A stretch of 64,000 nt of DNA from Kappaphycus alvarezii (Eukaryota > Rhodophyta > Florideophyceae > Gigartinales > Solieriaceae). The position numbers and the translations under genes were made by a program. The stretch spans positions 1,302,001-1,366,000 of the forward strand of contig NADL03000481.1 of assembly GCA_002205965.3 (NCBI GenBank), given 5' to 3'. The notes beneath the pieces are model-generated. The model was given only the letters and a program-made list of their open reading frames with translations. It searched no databases and had not been told where the DNA came from. Positions within the stretch are counted from its first letter, which is position 1. Each line of letters opens with the position of its first letter. Below, piece after piece: positions 22,327-30,813 of this stretch.

Positions 22327-22677
22327 CTAAAATGCTACCTTCAGGCCAGCCATCAAGCAGGCCGCATTGGACATGACGGCTGCTGCAGCGTGCCTTTGCA
22401 TCAAAACCCCCCGAACCTTTCCGTACGTCTCCAGTGCCCTCACAGCCACGTTTCTTGCCACGTCATTTAGCACTGCACATGCGTCCGGGTGCCAACCTCC
22501 AAGAGTGGAGATTGGCACAGGCACGAGCCTGCCTCTGGTGGAGGTCGCGATAAAGGATTGATATCTTCTCTGCTTTGCATTTCGCGCCGCATCGTACCCT
22601 GCCGCGCCTAAATCAACCGTCATTTTGACGTACTGCGAGGGGTTTTGGTCTTCACAGCCTTGCGGGCTGGTCGTCAA
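22327..22677 (-). pseudogene. RLE-type retroelement C-terminal fragment
   Basis: The minus frame contains MTVDLGAAGYDAARNAKQRR, then VPVPISTLGGWHPDACAVL and the terminal GVLMQRHAAAAVMSNAACLM. The motif K...Y followed by P-x-x-x-S-T-x-GGWHPDA is the end of the same PD-(D/E)XK-like module seen at 18090-18977. Upstream domains are absent. It ends at a stop at 22327-22329. Confidence 0.5.
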
Positions 22678-23172
22678 GCTCGCTCGTCCGAAGTTCTCGC
22701 CGTTGTCGTCGCCGTCTCTATCTGTAAGCCTATGTGCTTACAGCGGAAGTTTTTTAAGCCTCCTGAATCCTCGGTTCAGGTGATGGAGTTCCGGTCCCTT
22801 TCTCGCTTGAGTGGGCAATTGGTTCAGCCATTGCCAGGAGTCGTCCGTCTAGCAGAACCCGAGGTACTGTGTAGTGCGGACTTGTCTACATACAATAAAG
22901 CCGAACGCATTTTAGATTTAATCACTGGATGCCGTTGTAACAGTACGGGAGGGGTTGTGACTGTCGCTCTCCTGCAGGTCCTACTTAAGTCGCTCATTCG
23001 GCACGTTCGCCGTCATCGCGTTCAGTGGGATAGATCGGATATATCTTCCAAAATTAAACACCCAAGCCTTTCACCCGTTAGCACAGCGCTTCCACTGGGA
23101 GTCTCTCATGTCATCATTACATCAGCTTTCCGAGATTCCTCTGCTAAAATTTCGCCCTGTCCCCGTTGTTAG
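22645..23172 (+). other. Unrecognised 175-aa open frame
   Basis: It is open on the plus strand but has no known domain. The part around 23025-23070 (WDRSDISSKIKHP) has a diverged inverted counterpart at 22208-22252 (WDRSEISSNSKTP on the minus strand), so this is probably repeat-derived sequence rather than a host gene. Confidence 0.25.
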
Positions 23173-23245
23173 GTATCGCAATCGGTTCAACCATTGTCGG
23201 GTTAACTGTGTATGGCCATGCTCACTGCAAACTTCAGAAAGGATC

Positions 23246-23250
23246 ATAGT
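23246..23250. repeat. Target site duplication of gypsy B, left copy
   Basis: ATAGT, repeated at 32330-32334. Confidence 0.92.
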
Positions 23251-23558
23251 TGATAGGGGTAAATCGTCGGGAGAAGAGATATTCAGAATCAACCACCCCA
23301 AGAAGGAGGTGTTGCAAGCGACAAAAGTGCTACCGTGGTATAGTTGAACGAACGAAAAGGAGTGTATAGGGAAGACAGTTGAATGGGCTACAAGCAAGTA
23401 TGGAAGGGGCAGGGTCTACCACCTATGCTTAGTGACTAGGGTAAAATAAATGCTTCTTGGGTCTGAAGTTGACTCTCAACTTCCTAACTATTTGGGACTG
23501 AGCTTGAAGCTGTCTGCCAACTTGCTTGACCTCTCCATGAGGAAGCGGTTTACTCAGC

Positions 23559-23565
23559 TTATATA
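23559..23565 (-). promoter_or_regulatory. TATA box in gypsy B 3' LTR
   Basis: TATATAA on the minus strand, equivalent to 6488-6494 of element A. In this 3' copy it could drive read-out transcription into the flank below 23250. Confidence 0.45.
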
Positions 23566-23693
23566 GACTTTTGGCTACCCCTAAAGTCCGAACAAAACTA
23601 CAGAAGGTACCAGGAAATGCATACAAACAATTTGTGTGGATGATATACTCTAAACAAAAGATACTTAAGAAACTAACAATCAATGAGGTCCTC

Positions 23694-24329
23694 TTATTTC
23701 CCATTCTCTAAATCAGATCCAAACAACTCCTCTAAAATATCCATGCTGTCCAAGCAGTCCCCACAAATATCTGCGAATGGCTCACAGCTCTCTATTCCCT
23801 CCTGGGAGATATCTAAACTACTAAAGATATCTCCATCCGGTTCCAGCATCGGCACCACTTGATCCATACTCTCCAGTCCAGGCCCCACCAGTAAAACACT
23901 TTCCATGCCCCCATTTCCCTCCTCCAACTCGTCCTCGTCCTCGTCATCCTTTTCTTCCTCCTCTTCATCCTCATCCTCATCCTCATCCTCATCCTCATCC
24001 TCCTCTTCAACCTCATCCTCCTCTTTAACCTCATCCTCCTCTTTAACCTCATCCTCTTTCCCCTGAGTCTCGTACACTAGCTCAGGGGCTAACCATTCCT
24101 CGAAGGACTCCCCGCTCTCCTCCTCGACTTTCTCAGTCTCATCCTCACTTACCTCCCTCGCCTCTTCTTCTATGAAGAGGCGGCGAACGAACTCGATGAT
24201 TTTCTTCTTTGTTTGACGCCGGATGTAGTCGTCGGCATCGGTTGGCCCGTAGGCGGCGAGACGAAGGCCATTGATGGGACGGGAAGGGCGGTTTTTGGAG
24301 ATAGGGACAGAGGGGCGATTTGACGTCAT
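23694..24329 (-). CDS. LTR-encoded protein with basic head and acidic tail (intact copy)
   Basis: 211 aa, with ATG at 24329 and stop at 23694. Residues 1-22 are Pro/Arg/Ser-rich, and about 27-55 form a basic, probably helical segment (DADDYIRRQTKKKIIEFV). From about 56 to 165 the protein is extremely acidic, with DE/EE/KEED runs encoded by a CATCCT-type microsatellite. The C-terminal about 45 residues (SLDISQEGIESCEPF, then DICGDCLDSMDILEELFG) are acidic with spaced hydrophobics and three cysteines. The layout resembles an acidic transcriptional activator or a histone-binding acidic protein, but that is inference, as I recognise no family. The frame lies entirely in the LTR, upstream of the genomic-RNA TATA box, with its own TATTTAAA box 90 bp before the ATG. 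Three other LTR copies have frame breaks. Confidence 0.7.
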   Translation of the reverse strand: MTSNRPSVPISKNRPSRPINGLRLAAYGPTDADDYIRRQTKKKIIEFVRRLFIEEEAREVSEDETEKVEEESGESFEEWLAPELVYETQGKEDEVKEEDEVKEEDEVEEEDEDEDEDEDEDEEEEEKDDEDEDELEEGNGGMESVLLVGPGLESMDQVVPMLEPDGDIFSSLDISQEGIESCEPFADICGDCLDSMDILEELFGSDLENGK

Positions 24330-24418
24330 GTTTCTGTAAAAGGGGTGAGCGGGGTGTGTAGGGGGACAGGAGTGCTGAGCAAAATGATCGGGAGCGTTTA
24401 AGACTTGGAATAAAGGTG

Positions 24419-24426
24419 TTTAAATA
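24419..24426 (-). promoter_or_regulatory. TATA-like box of the LTR reading frame
   Basis: TATTTAAA on the minus strand, 90 bp before the ATG at 24329. Conserved in position with 5640-5647. Confidence 0.45.
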
Positions 24427-24770
24427 GGCTCCCGGGGCAGGTTCTATAGATTAGAAATAGGTAAAATAAATCTGCAAGGGATTTTGTAGTAGTGCATTTG
24501 CGCCCTTTGTCTCAAAAAAAAAGATTTTGGAGGAGGAGGTAAGCAAAAAGGGAAAAAGAACTTAATTCGGGATCGATTCAGAGGGGTGGATACAGTGTAA
24601 AAATATCTAGATAAAATGGAAGTAAATTTGGAGAGGACCGCGGTAATGATAAGCGAGGTTCAGGGAGGACGAGGGAGGACCGGAACTATAAGCAAATTTG
24701 GACAAGGATAGGTAGTACAGTAAACTGAAGGTCTGTAGATGACGGCGACAAAAAAAATCTGCGCCTAACA

Positions 24771-24780
24771 CCCCCCGCAC
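24771..24780 (-). promoter_or_regulatory. Gypsy B polypurine tract
   Basis: GTGCGGGGGG on the minus strand directly before the 3' LTR. Confidence 0.7.
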
Positions 24781-24805
24781 TTAGGTCGAACGTCCCGTCT
24801 CGTTC

Positions 24806-25864
24806 TCAATGCTCTTGTTGTTCTTGTGGGAGTTCTATCCATTCATCAGGGAGAGTATAGGGTTCACTGTAAGGATATGGTAGTAGCTCATTTCCAATAT
24901 GATGAGAGAGTGTGTACCGTGCGATAACCGGCTCATCTCCTTGGTCAAGAGTTTCGTAGATTCGGCGTATGGTTTCATAGTGTTCTCTTATGAGCTCCTC
25001 CCGTTTCACTTCTCCAAACCTTCCAAATGTGAGGTAGTAAACGTAGTATGCAAACTTTTCTGGCAACGGGTCCAGAAACGGGTATCTGAAGGAGAAAAAA
25101 ACTCGCAACATAAGGACTGAGTCCTCACGAGTAAGGTGCGCCCCGTGAATGGTCTGGAAGCACATGCAAATACTAATGGCAAAAAAGGAAATTACTTCTG
25201 CTTCTCGAGGGTCCTCTGTCATTTCGCGAAGCCAACGTCTAATTGGTAGTCGTCCAATAATTAAGGATGCATAGTTTCCCCTTGGGAGACTAGGCGGTGT
25301 TTGGGCGATCTTCTTGGCGATCTTCCTCGCTGCTCCCGACGCCTTGCCCTCTTCGATGATCCTCCCGATCACTTGATGGTCCTGCCGTATCATCATCACG
25401 GTCTCGGGAGGATCTTGGTCTCCAGCTGAGGTTGTGTTTCTGAGCGGAGCAACGTAAGGTTCCCATAGAGGATACGGGACCAGTCGATATTCCATATCAG
25501 GGGGCAAGCTGTAACCTCTCAGTCGCACATCTTGGTTGTTCTTGAGAAATACGTAAACTGGACGGATAATGTTCAGATATGTTTGCGACAAGTCTCCGAT
25601 AGCTACCATTCCATACCTCCCTATAGAGTAATGATATATGACTTCCACAAACTCTGGACCTGCTTCCGTGAACCTTCCGTTTTGGAATGAGAATAGAACT
25701 CTGATCAATAGTCGGAAATCTTCTTGAGGTAGCAATGGTCCGTTCAACGTACGAAAACATAGGCATATATTAATGTAGAAATGGATGATTACGTGGAGTT
25801 CGTAGTAGTCACGCGTAATCGAGATGATCCATTCCCAGGCCCTTTTTCCTCCCATAGGAATCAT
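24806..25864 (-). CDS. Gypsy B ORF3: protein of two tandem homologous halves, unknown function
   Basis: 352 aa, with ATG at 25864 (MIPMGGKRAWEWIIS), overlapping the end of the integrase frame by 4 nt. Residues about 21-140 and 220-339 are homologous. Compare ICLCFRTLNGPLLPQEDF with ICMCFQTIHGAHLTREDS, RVLFSFQ with RVFFSFR, SIGRYG with TFGRFG, and YPLWEPYVAP with YPYSEPYTLP. Between them is a linker with a basic cluster (GKASGAARKIAKKIA, about 173-187) that could be a nuclear signal. There is no signal peptide, membrane anchor or glycosylation-rich ectodomain, so it is not a typical envelope. It sits 3' of pol and just before the polypurine tract. It is conserved in element A although broken there. 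I do not recognise the family. Confidence 0.8.
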   Translation of the reverse strand: MIPMGGKRAWEWIISITRDYYELHVIIHFYINICLCFRTLNGPLLPQEDFRLLIRVLFSFQNGRFTEAGPEFVEVIYHYSIGRYGMVAIGDLSQTYLNIIRPVYVFLKNNQDVRLRGYSLPPDMEYRLVPYPLWEPYVAPLRNTTSAGDQDPPETVMMIRQDHQVIGRIIEEGKASGAARKIAKKIAQTPPSLPRGNYASLIIGRLPIRRWLREMTEDPREAEVISFFAISICMCFQTIHGAHLTREDSVLMLRVFFSFRYPFLDPLPEKFAYYVYYLTFGRFGEVKREELIREHYETIRRIYETLDQGDEPVIARYTLSHHIGNELLPYPYSEPYTLPDEWIELPQEQQEH

Positions 25865-26526
25865 TCTATAGTTAAAGATGAGTATGCCCGTGGTTGCGCA
25901 TAGTCCTGTGTGAGAAGGAATTCTTCAGGCCTCTGATGGTAAGGGACCAGACGACGTGCATGGATTGCCCTCCTTGATCTCTTCCCTGAGCTTGAACAGA
26001 GCTTATAATGCGGGTGTCTTTCCTCCGTGACGATGCAAGGGTTCGAGTACTTTGTTTGGAAAGCCGGCCACTTCACAGCCTGTTGCATTGCTTTTCCGTG
26101 TGCTACAAGTACTTTAGAGCCGACTGAGAAAGTTTGGACTGGAGGCTCTTCATCCTTATTTCTTGTCTGTGTTAGCGCGCGGTGTGATCTCCAGCTTTCG
26201 GTGGCCAGTAGTTCGACCTCTCTACTCTCTTCATCGATAACATTTGTTTCCATATCTCTCTGTAACATTCTAGGAGCTCTTCCGTACATTAGCTCAAACG
26301 GTGACCGTCCACTTCTTCCTCTTCTTCGACGATAGCCGTATAACACTTTTGGTAAGGCATCTTCCCACTGGATTTCATTCTCGACATAGTTTTCGATATT
26401 GATCGTTTGATGGTTCCAACCATCCTCTCCGCTTTCCCGTTTGACATAGGAGCATATGCGAGAACTGTCTTTAGCTGAATACCTTTTTCTTCCAAGAAAC
26501 GAAGCAGTGAAGTTGCAGTAAAACAA
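25861..26526 (-). CDS. Gypsy B integrase C-terminal region in the -1 frame
   Basis: The meaningful part runs from about 26400 to 25861. It has YVENEIQWEDALPKVLYGY (the end of the integrase core), SPFELMYGRAPRML, VGSKVLVAHGKAMQQAV and RRAIHARRLVPYHQRP, the usual gypsy integrase C-terminal domain. It is out of frame (-1) with the Pol frame that ends at 26289. The first about 40 residues of the open frame are a shadow of Pol. The same offset is present in element A, so it was in their common ancestor. It may be expressed by -1 frameshifting, or the lineage may rely on enzymes supplied in trans. Confidence 0.7.
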   Translation of the reverse strand: MFYCNFTASFLGRKRYSAKDSSRICSYVKRESGEDGWNHQTINIENYVENEIQWEDALPKVLYGYRRRRGRSGRSPFELMYGRAPRMLQRDMETNVIDEESREVELLATESWRSHRALTQTRNKDEEPPVQTFSVGSKVLVAHGKAMQQAVKWPAFQTKYSNPCIVTEERHPHYKLCSSSGKRSRRAIHARRLVPYHQRPEEFLLTQDYAQPRAYSSLTIE

Positions 26527-28853
26527 AGTGCGTTATCCGAGATGATCCTTTTTGGAAGACCAAACGGTTCAATTATTTCTTTTTCGATGAATCTCAGGAC
26601 CACTTCAGCATTGGCCTCCTCAACTGCAACTGCTATTGGCCATCCAGTAAGATGTTCCACCCCTATAAGGAGATATTTGTTTCCGGAAGAGGTTTCCTTG
26701 AATGGGCCGGCAAAGTCAATTGAAAAGGTTTCAAAGAGACCGGAAACTGGAAAGCCTAGAGTTGTCTTATACTTTCGTATTGGCGTGAATTTTTGACAGT
26801 TGTCGCAGCTTTTCACGAAGTTATAGACGTCCTTATGGATACTGGGCCACCAGAATCTCTCAGTAACGAATTTCTTGGTTGTTTCGAGATCCCAATGCCC
26901 TAACTCATCATGAAAAGTCCTCAAGATCTTCATTCTTTCTTTCAAAGGGGCCACTAGTCGAGGACCGGCTTTCGTGTGTCGGAAGAGTTTCCCATTCCAT
27001 AGTGTAAAAGCCTTTTGATTCCTGCGTACCCAATTTCTGTGTTCAATATCAACCTTTCTCATTTCTAGTCCATCCAGGAATTTAATTAGTCCGTCAATAT
27101 TAGCTTCGTACTCGTTATTGTTCGGCACTTGCACCTCGGCAACTCCGACGATGTTCTCGGAAGCTTTTTCATTTGGAATCAGTGGATCCCTCAAGCGGGA
27201 TAGGTAGTCGGCAGGCTGATTATTGCGTCCGGGCCTATACACAATTTCAAACCGATATTCTGCGAAAATGTCGAGCCATCGGGCCAAGCGGTGATGTACA
27301 TCTTTCTTTTGGAATGCTGTCTTAAGTGCCTGGTGATCAGTTATCAAGACAAATTTCTCGAGTGATAAAAGGTATACGCGAAACTTTTTCAGTGCGAAGA
27401 CAACAGCGAGCGCTTCTTTTTCGCAGACTGAGTATCTCCTTTCCGCATCATTCAGAGTGCGACTTGCGAATTGAACCGGGTGTAGTCTTCCGTTTTCATC
27501 TTTTTGGGACAAAACGGCACCCAAAGACCGTTCTGAGGCATCTGTCTCCACAACAAATGGTCTCTTGAAATCTGGATACATGAGCACTGGGGGGACACAT
27601 AGCTTATCTTTAAGCTCTTCAAATGCGGTTTGCATTTCCTTGTTCCATAAAAATTTTCCGTTCTTTGTTGTGCTGGCATGTAACGGTGCTGCAGTCTTGG
27701 CGAAATCTTTGATAAATCTCCTGTAATATGAGGCCAGTCCTAAGAAGCTTCGAACCTCCGTCTTTGAAGCGGGCCTTGGTGCCAACTTGATTTTTTTCGT
27801 TTTCTCTGGATCCACTTTAATTCCCTCTTGATCGACGATATGACCGAGTAATTGGATAGACGTTTTCGCAAAGAAGCATTTGCTTAACTTAATTTTCAGG
27901 CTGTACGCAGCTATTCTCTCCACCACCGTCTTGACATGCGATATGTGCTGATCCAAGGTTTTTGAGAATATTACCACATCATCGATATAAACTCTTGCAA
28001 ATGGAAGTCCTTTCAAAACCTCGTTCATCATTCTTTGGAATGTAGCTGGGGCATTCATGAGACCAAAAGGCATCACTTCGAACCTGAATGTACCGGCTTT
28101 GCTGGTAAAAGTTGTTTTTTCCTTGCATTTTTCATCCAATGGAATCTGCCAATAACCAGTGTAAAGATCAATTGAGGTGAAGTATCTCCCGTCCTTCAAG
28201 TCCTCGAGGATTTCCTCCATATTTGGAATCGGAAATCGATCGGGTATCATTCTCTGGTTCAGTTGTCGGTAATCGACGCAAAAGCGAAGTTTTCCATCCT
28301 TCTTTGGTGCTACCACAACTGGAAATGACCATGGGGATGAAACTGGCCGAATAATATCATTTTCCGGCATATCTGTAACATTCTCTGAGATAAATTGGTC
28401 ATATTTTGGCGGTTGACGTCTAGGCCTGTGGTAAATTGGTTGAGTATCGGTAAGTTCAAATGAGTGAGTGACCGGTACACTTGCTTGTCTTAGATCGGAA
28501 ACGCTCCATGCAATTACTTCGGAAGATGTTAACATGTCGGATATTATCATTGAGGCGGGGGCTGGAAGGTGCTGTACTTTTTCTTGAATTTCTCCAATTT
28601 GGCGCTGGTCCTTTTCTTGATCCTCACCCTCCAAATTTTGAAGGACCTCTTCCGGCGTGCTCACATCTTCAGATATGGAATTCGATATATTCTTGTTTTC
28701 CGTGCAATTGTAATCTTCTTTCATGCCCCGAATTCCGTCCTTTGATTCGATATTATCGCAAAAAGAAACACATTCAGGTGTCAAACCTACCCTAGAATTC
28801 CATTCTTCATCTGTTTCAAACCCAGAATCATAATCGTCCCATGTCATGTTCAT
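26289..28853 (-). CDS. pol: Gypsy B Pol: reverse transcriptase, RNase H, integrase
   Basis: 854 aa. After an acidic N-terminal about 130 residues comes RT (about 150-340), with FCVDYRQLNQRMIPDRFP and the catalytic ARVYIDDVVIFSK (Asp pair near 289-290). RNase H (about 425-570) starts VVETDASERSLGAVLSQ and ends RPGRNNQPADYLSRL. The integrase zinc-binding domain is near 630-675 (FHDELGHWDLETTKKF, then SCDNCQKF). The core has FSIDFAGPF (Asp near 711), IISDNALCF (Asp near 771) and GKAERMVG (Glu near 807), with exactly 35 residues between the second Asp and Glu (DD35E). The last about 43 residues are an out-of-frame tail, and the true integrase end continues in the -1 frame. The ATG overlaps the ORF1 stop as ATGA. 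All catalytic residues are intact. Confidence 0.93.
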   Translation of the reverse strand: MNMTWDDYDSGFETDEEWNSRVGLTPECVSFCDNIESKDGIRGMKEDYNCTENKNISNSISEDVSTPEEVLQNLEGEDQEKDQRQIGEIQEKVQHLPAPASMIISDMLTSSEVIAWSVSDLRQASVPVTHSFELTDTQPIYHRPRRQPPKYDQFISENVTDMPENDIIRPVSSPWSFPVVVAPKKDGKLRFCVDYRQLNQRMIPDRFPIPNMEEILEDLKDGRYFTSIDLYTGYWQIPLDEKCKEKTTFTSKAGTFRFEVMPFGLMNAPATFQRMMNEVLKGLPFARVYIDDVVIFSKTLDQHISHVKTVVERIAAYSLKIKLSKCFFAKTSIQLLGHIVDQEGIKVDPEKTKKIKLAPRPASKTEVRSFLGLASYYRRFIKDFAKTAAPLHASTTKNGKFLWNKEMQTAFEELKDKLCVPPVLMYPDFKRPFVVETDASERSLGAVLSQKDENGRLHPVQFASRTLNDAERRYSVCEKEALAVVFALKKFRVYLLSLEKFVLITDHQALKTAFQKKDVHHRLARWLDIFAEYRFEIVYRPGRNNQPADYLSRLRDPLIPNEKASENIVGVAEVQVPNNNEYEANIDGLIKFLDGLEMRKVDIEHRNWVRRNQKAFTLWNGKLFRHTKAGPRLVAPLKERMKILRTFHDELGHWDLETTKKFVTERFWWPSIHKDVYNFVKSCDNCQKFTPIRKYKTTLGFPVSGLFETFSIDFAGPFKETSSGNKYLLIGVEHLTGWPIAVAVEEANAEVVLRFIEKEIIEPFGLPKRIISDNALCFTATSLLRFLEEKGIQLKTVLAYAPMSNGKAERMVGTIKRSISKTMSRMKSSGKMPYQKCYTAIVEEEEEVDGHRLS

Positions 28854-30724
28854 TGTCCCCCGAGCGTACCCTTTCTCACTTCCGAAAGTGTTAGTTGGTT
28901 CGGAATCTTCGCTGTCATAGCTAGAAGTGAAATCTTCACTGTCCGTTCTCTTAGATCTTCCGGATGTGTGCTTTTGTCGAAATCCAGGGGCATCTTCACG
29001 TTTCTGCCGTCAACATTAACTGAAACGATTTGGTTGCCCAAGTCAATGCAGGTCCCTAGTCTTTCCATGGTAGGACAGCCAATGATTGCATCGAAAGGGA
29101 GCTCCGGCATGACGAGAAAGTCTACATCAACTTTAGAGTCCCCAAAGAACACGGAAACCTTGTTAACAGTGCCCATGCATTTTGAGACGGTTCCATCCGC
29201 CACAGTTATTCTTCGAGTAGTTGGAATAATTTCGAGACCTAAATCTGTCACCAAAGTTTCTGAGATAAGGTTTGGAACAGCGCCCGAATCGAAAAGAGCT
29301 TGGGTTTTCATTCCCAATACTTTGACTGGTACTAGTTTAAGACGTCTTGGTGCTGTCGAGGCCGATTGAAGAAACAGTTTCTTACCCTTAGCGGACTTAT
29401 TAGACCTGATAATTTTTTTGAGTTCTTTTCTCGCATCCTCTGCGTCGCCCCTCAAAAGTTGACCAAACGTTATCCCAGTTGGGGCCGATGCAAGCTCAGC
29501 CACCAAATTGTACTTCTTCACATATTCTAGTACGTCCTTCGGGATACTCTTAAATTTCTTACTCTTTTCGTCTTCTTGGCCGAGTGTCCCACCCTGGAAC
29601 AACTTGATCAGCCTCTTGGTTCGAGGAGGTACAGGTGCTGGGATATGCTCCAGCATTCCATAATCTAGCCTAGGTTTTTTCGACAAAACGTTCCCTTCCC
29701 CATCCCTTTTTGTCACATTAACTTGACTGATTTCTTCAGCGATGGATACATTACCGGCATCCGCCAACCTTTGATCCTTCCTGTTTTGTAAGATTTTCAT
29801 CTCTGGTCCTGACTCACTCCTCGCGTCCGATAAATTTGCTCTTCTGTTGTCTTTAGACCAGCAGTTACTTTCATGATGCCCGTAACGACCGCACTTTCCA
29901 CAACGAGTGTTTCTATGTGGATTATCAGGACACCTATTTGCAAAGTGTCCAGGCTTGTGACAGTAGGAACAGACTTCTGCGGCCTTGGGGGCCCCAGACT
30001 GGTTCTTCTTAATGGTAAGAGTAAGGCTTTCCAACTGCGAGGTTATCATGTCAAGTCGATTATCGAATCGGGTTTCCAACCTTTCTTCCAAGTTTTTGAC
30101 ATCGCTCCTGACTGATTCCAATGCTGCTGCGCTAGTAGCTGGCCTTTGATAATTCTTTTCAGGATGCACGATCGGCATAGATGTACGGGTTTCCCTCGGT
30201 ATTTCACTTAGTGACTGAAACGTCTCCGAATTTTTGACAAATTCTACTATGGTACCCTTCAGTTCATTAAAAGTGTGAGGGCCCTTGATGAGGAGGAAAT
30301 CGGAGAGCCGCTTATCCCCCATCGCCGCCTTACGCAGCATTCCGTACTTGGCTTGGGCGTTGAACCCAGCCTTTTCATAGAGATCACACAAGTATACCAA
30401 TGAGCTTAACAAATCGTCGAAGTTGAGCCGGGCCTCTATGGCGGTACGAATCATCTCATCTGGTTCTACCTGCTTAGCATATTCTTTCACAAGCCACTCA
30501 CATACCTCACCGAAGTTACGCCCATTCCCGTTAAGAGACCACCCGTTGATAAACTTGGCCTTATATTTGTGCTTTGCGTCACCATGAAGATAGGCGAAGA
30601 TACTTTCGGCCTTCTCTTCATCGCTCTTCTCACGCATCACAACGTTGACATATGTATAGAGAAACTCCTCAACGTCTTCATTCTTGCCCCCTGTGAACGT
30701 TATACGAGCAGCGTTGAGATCCAT
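28850..30724 (-). CDS. gag: Gypsy B Gag-protease (ORF1)
   Basis: 624 aa, starting MDLNAARITFTGGKNEDVEE. The N-terminal about 200 residues are the helical capsid part (EWLVKEYAKQVEPDEM, YLCDLYEKAGFNAQ). A short coiled-coil-like stretch follows near 215-245 (SVRDVKN-type heptads are visible as VRSDVKNLEERLETRF). Two CCHC zinc knuckles lie at about 252-285 (CSYCHKPGHFANRC and CGKCGRYGHHESNC). A retropepsin lies at about 465-560 with active site LFDSGAVPNLIS (Asp near 479) and the flap-side AIIGCPTMERLG. So protease is encoded with Gag, not Pol. The stop codon overlaps the Pol start (ATGA at 28850-28853). Confidence 0.93.
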   Translation of the reverse strand: MDLNAARITFTGGKNEDVEEFLYTYVNVVMREKSDEEKAESIFAYLHGDAKHKYKAKFINGWSLNGNGRNFGEVCEWLVKEYAKQVEPDEMIRTAIEARLNFDDLLSSLVYLCDLYEKAGFNAQAKYGMLRKAAMGDKRLSDFLLIKGPHTFNELKGTIVEFVKNSETFQSLSEIPRETRTSMPIVHPEKNYQRPATSAAALESVRSDVKNLEERLETRFDNRLDMITSQLESLTLTIKKNQSGAPKAAEVCSYCHKPGHFANRCPDNPHRNTRCGKCGRYGHHESNCWSKDNRRANLSDARSESGPEMKILQNRKDQRLADAGNVSIAEEISQVNVTKRDGEGNVLSKKPRLDYGMLEHIPAPVPPRTKRLIKLFQGGTLGQEDEKSKKFKSIPKDVLEYVKKYNLVAELASAPTGITFGQLLRGDAEDARKELKKIIRSNKSAKGKKLFLQSASTAPRRLKLVPVKVLGMKTQALFDSGAVPNLISETLVTDLGLEIIPTTRRITVADGTVSKCMGTVNKVSVFFGDSKVDVDFLVMPELPFDAIIGCPTMERLGTCIDLGNQIVSVNVDGRNVKMPLDFDKSTHPEDLRERTVKISLLAMTAKIPNQLTLSEVRKGTLGGQ

Positions 30725-30800
30725 GATTACAGAAAAGAAATCCCCTCGAATGGTTCCCTAAGACTGCTCAACTCGAATACCTCGGGTGCAACCCCCTCCA

Positions 30801-30811
30801 CAAGAGTACCA
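30801..30811 (-). promoter_or_regulatory. Gypsy B primer binding site
   Basis: TGGTACTCTTG on the minus strand, 2 nt inside the 5' LTR end. Same as in element A. Confidence 0.6.
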
Positions 30812-30813
30812 AA

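Larger units (their letters stand above)
23251..24770 (-). repeat. Gypsy B 3' LTR
   Basis: 1520 bp, lying at the low-coordinate end because the element is on the minus strand. It contains the intact LTR reading frame (23694-24329), a TATA box at 23559-23565 and the upstream TATTTAAA box at 24419-24426. Confidence 0.94.

Noticed and set aside
24806-25864. Calling ORF3 an envelope gene
   Set aside because: No signal peptide, no membrane anchor and no cleavage site. Position alone does not support it.
24899-26335. Plus-strand frames antisense to ORF3 and the integrase tail of gypsy B
   Set aside because: Antisense shadows, with no motif and no conservation of reading frame between A and B.
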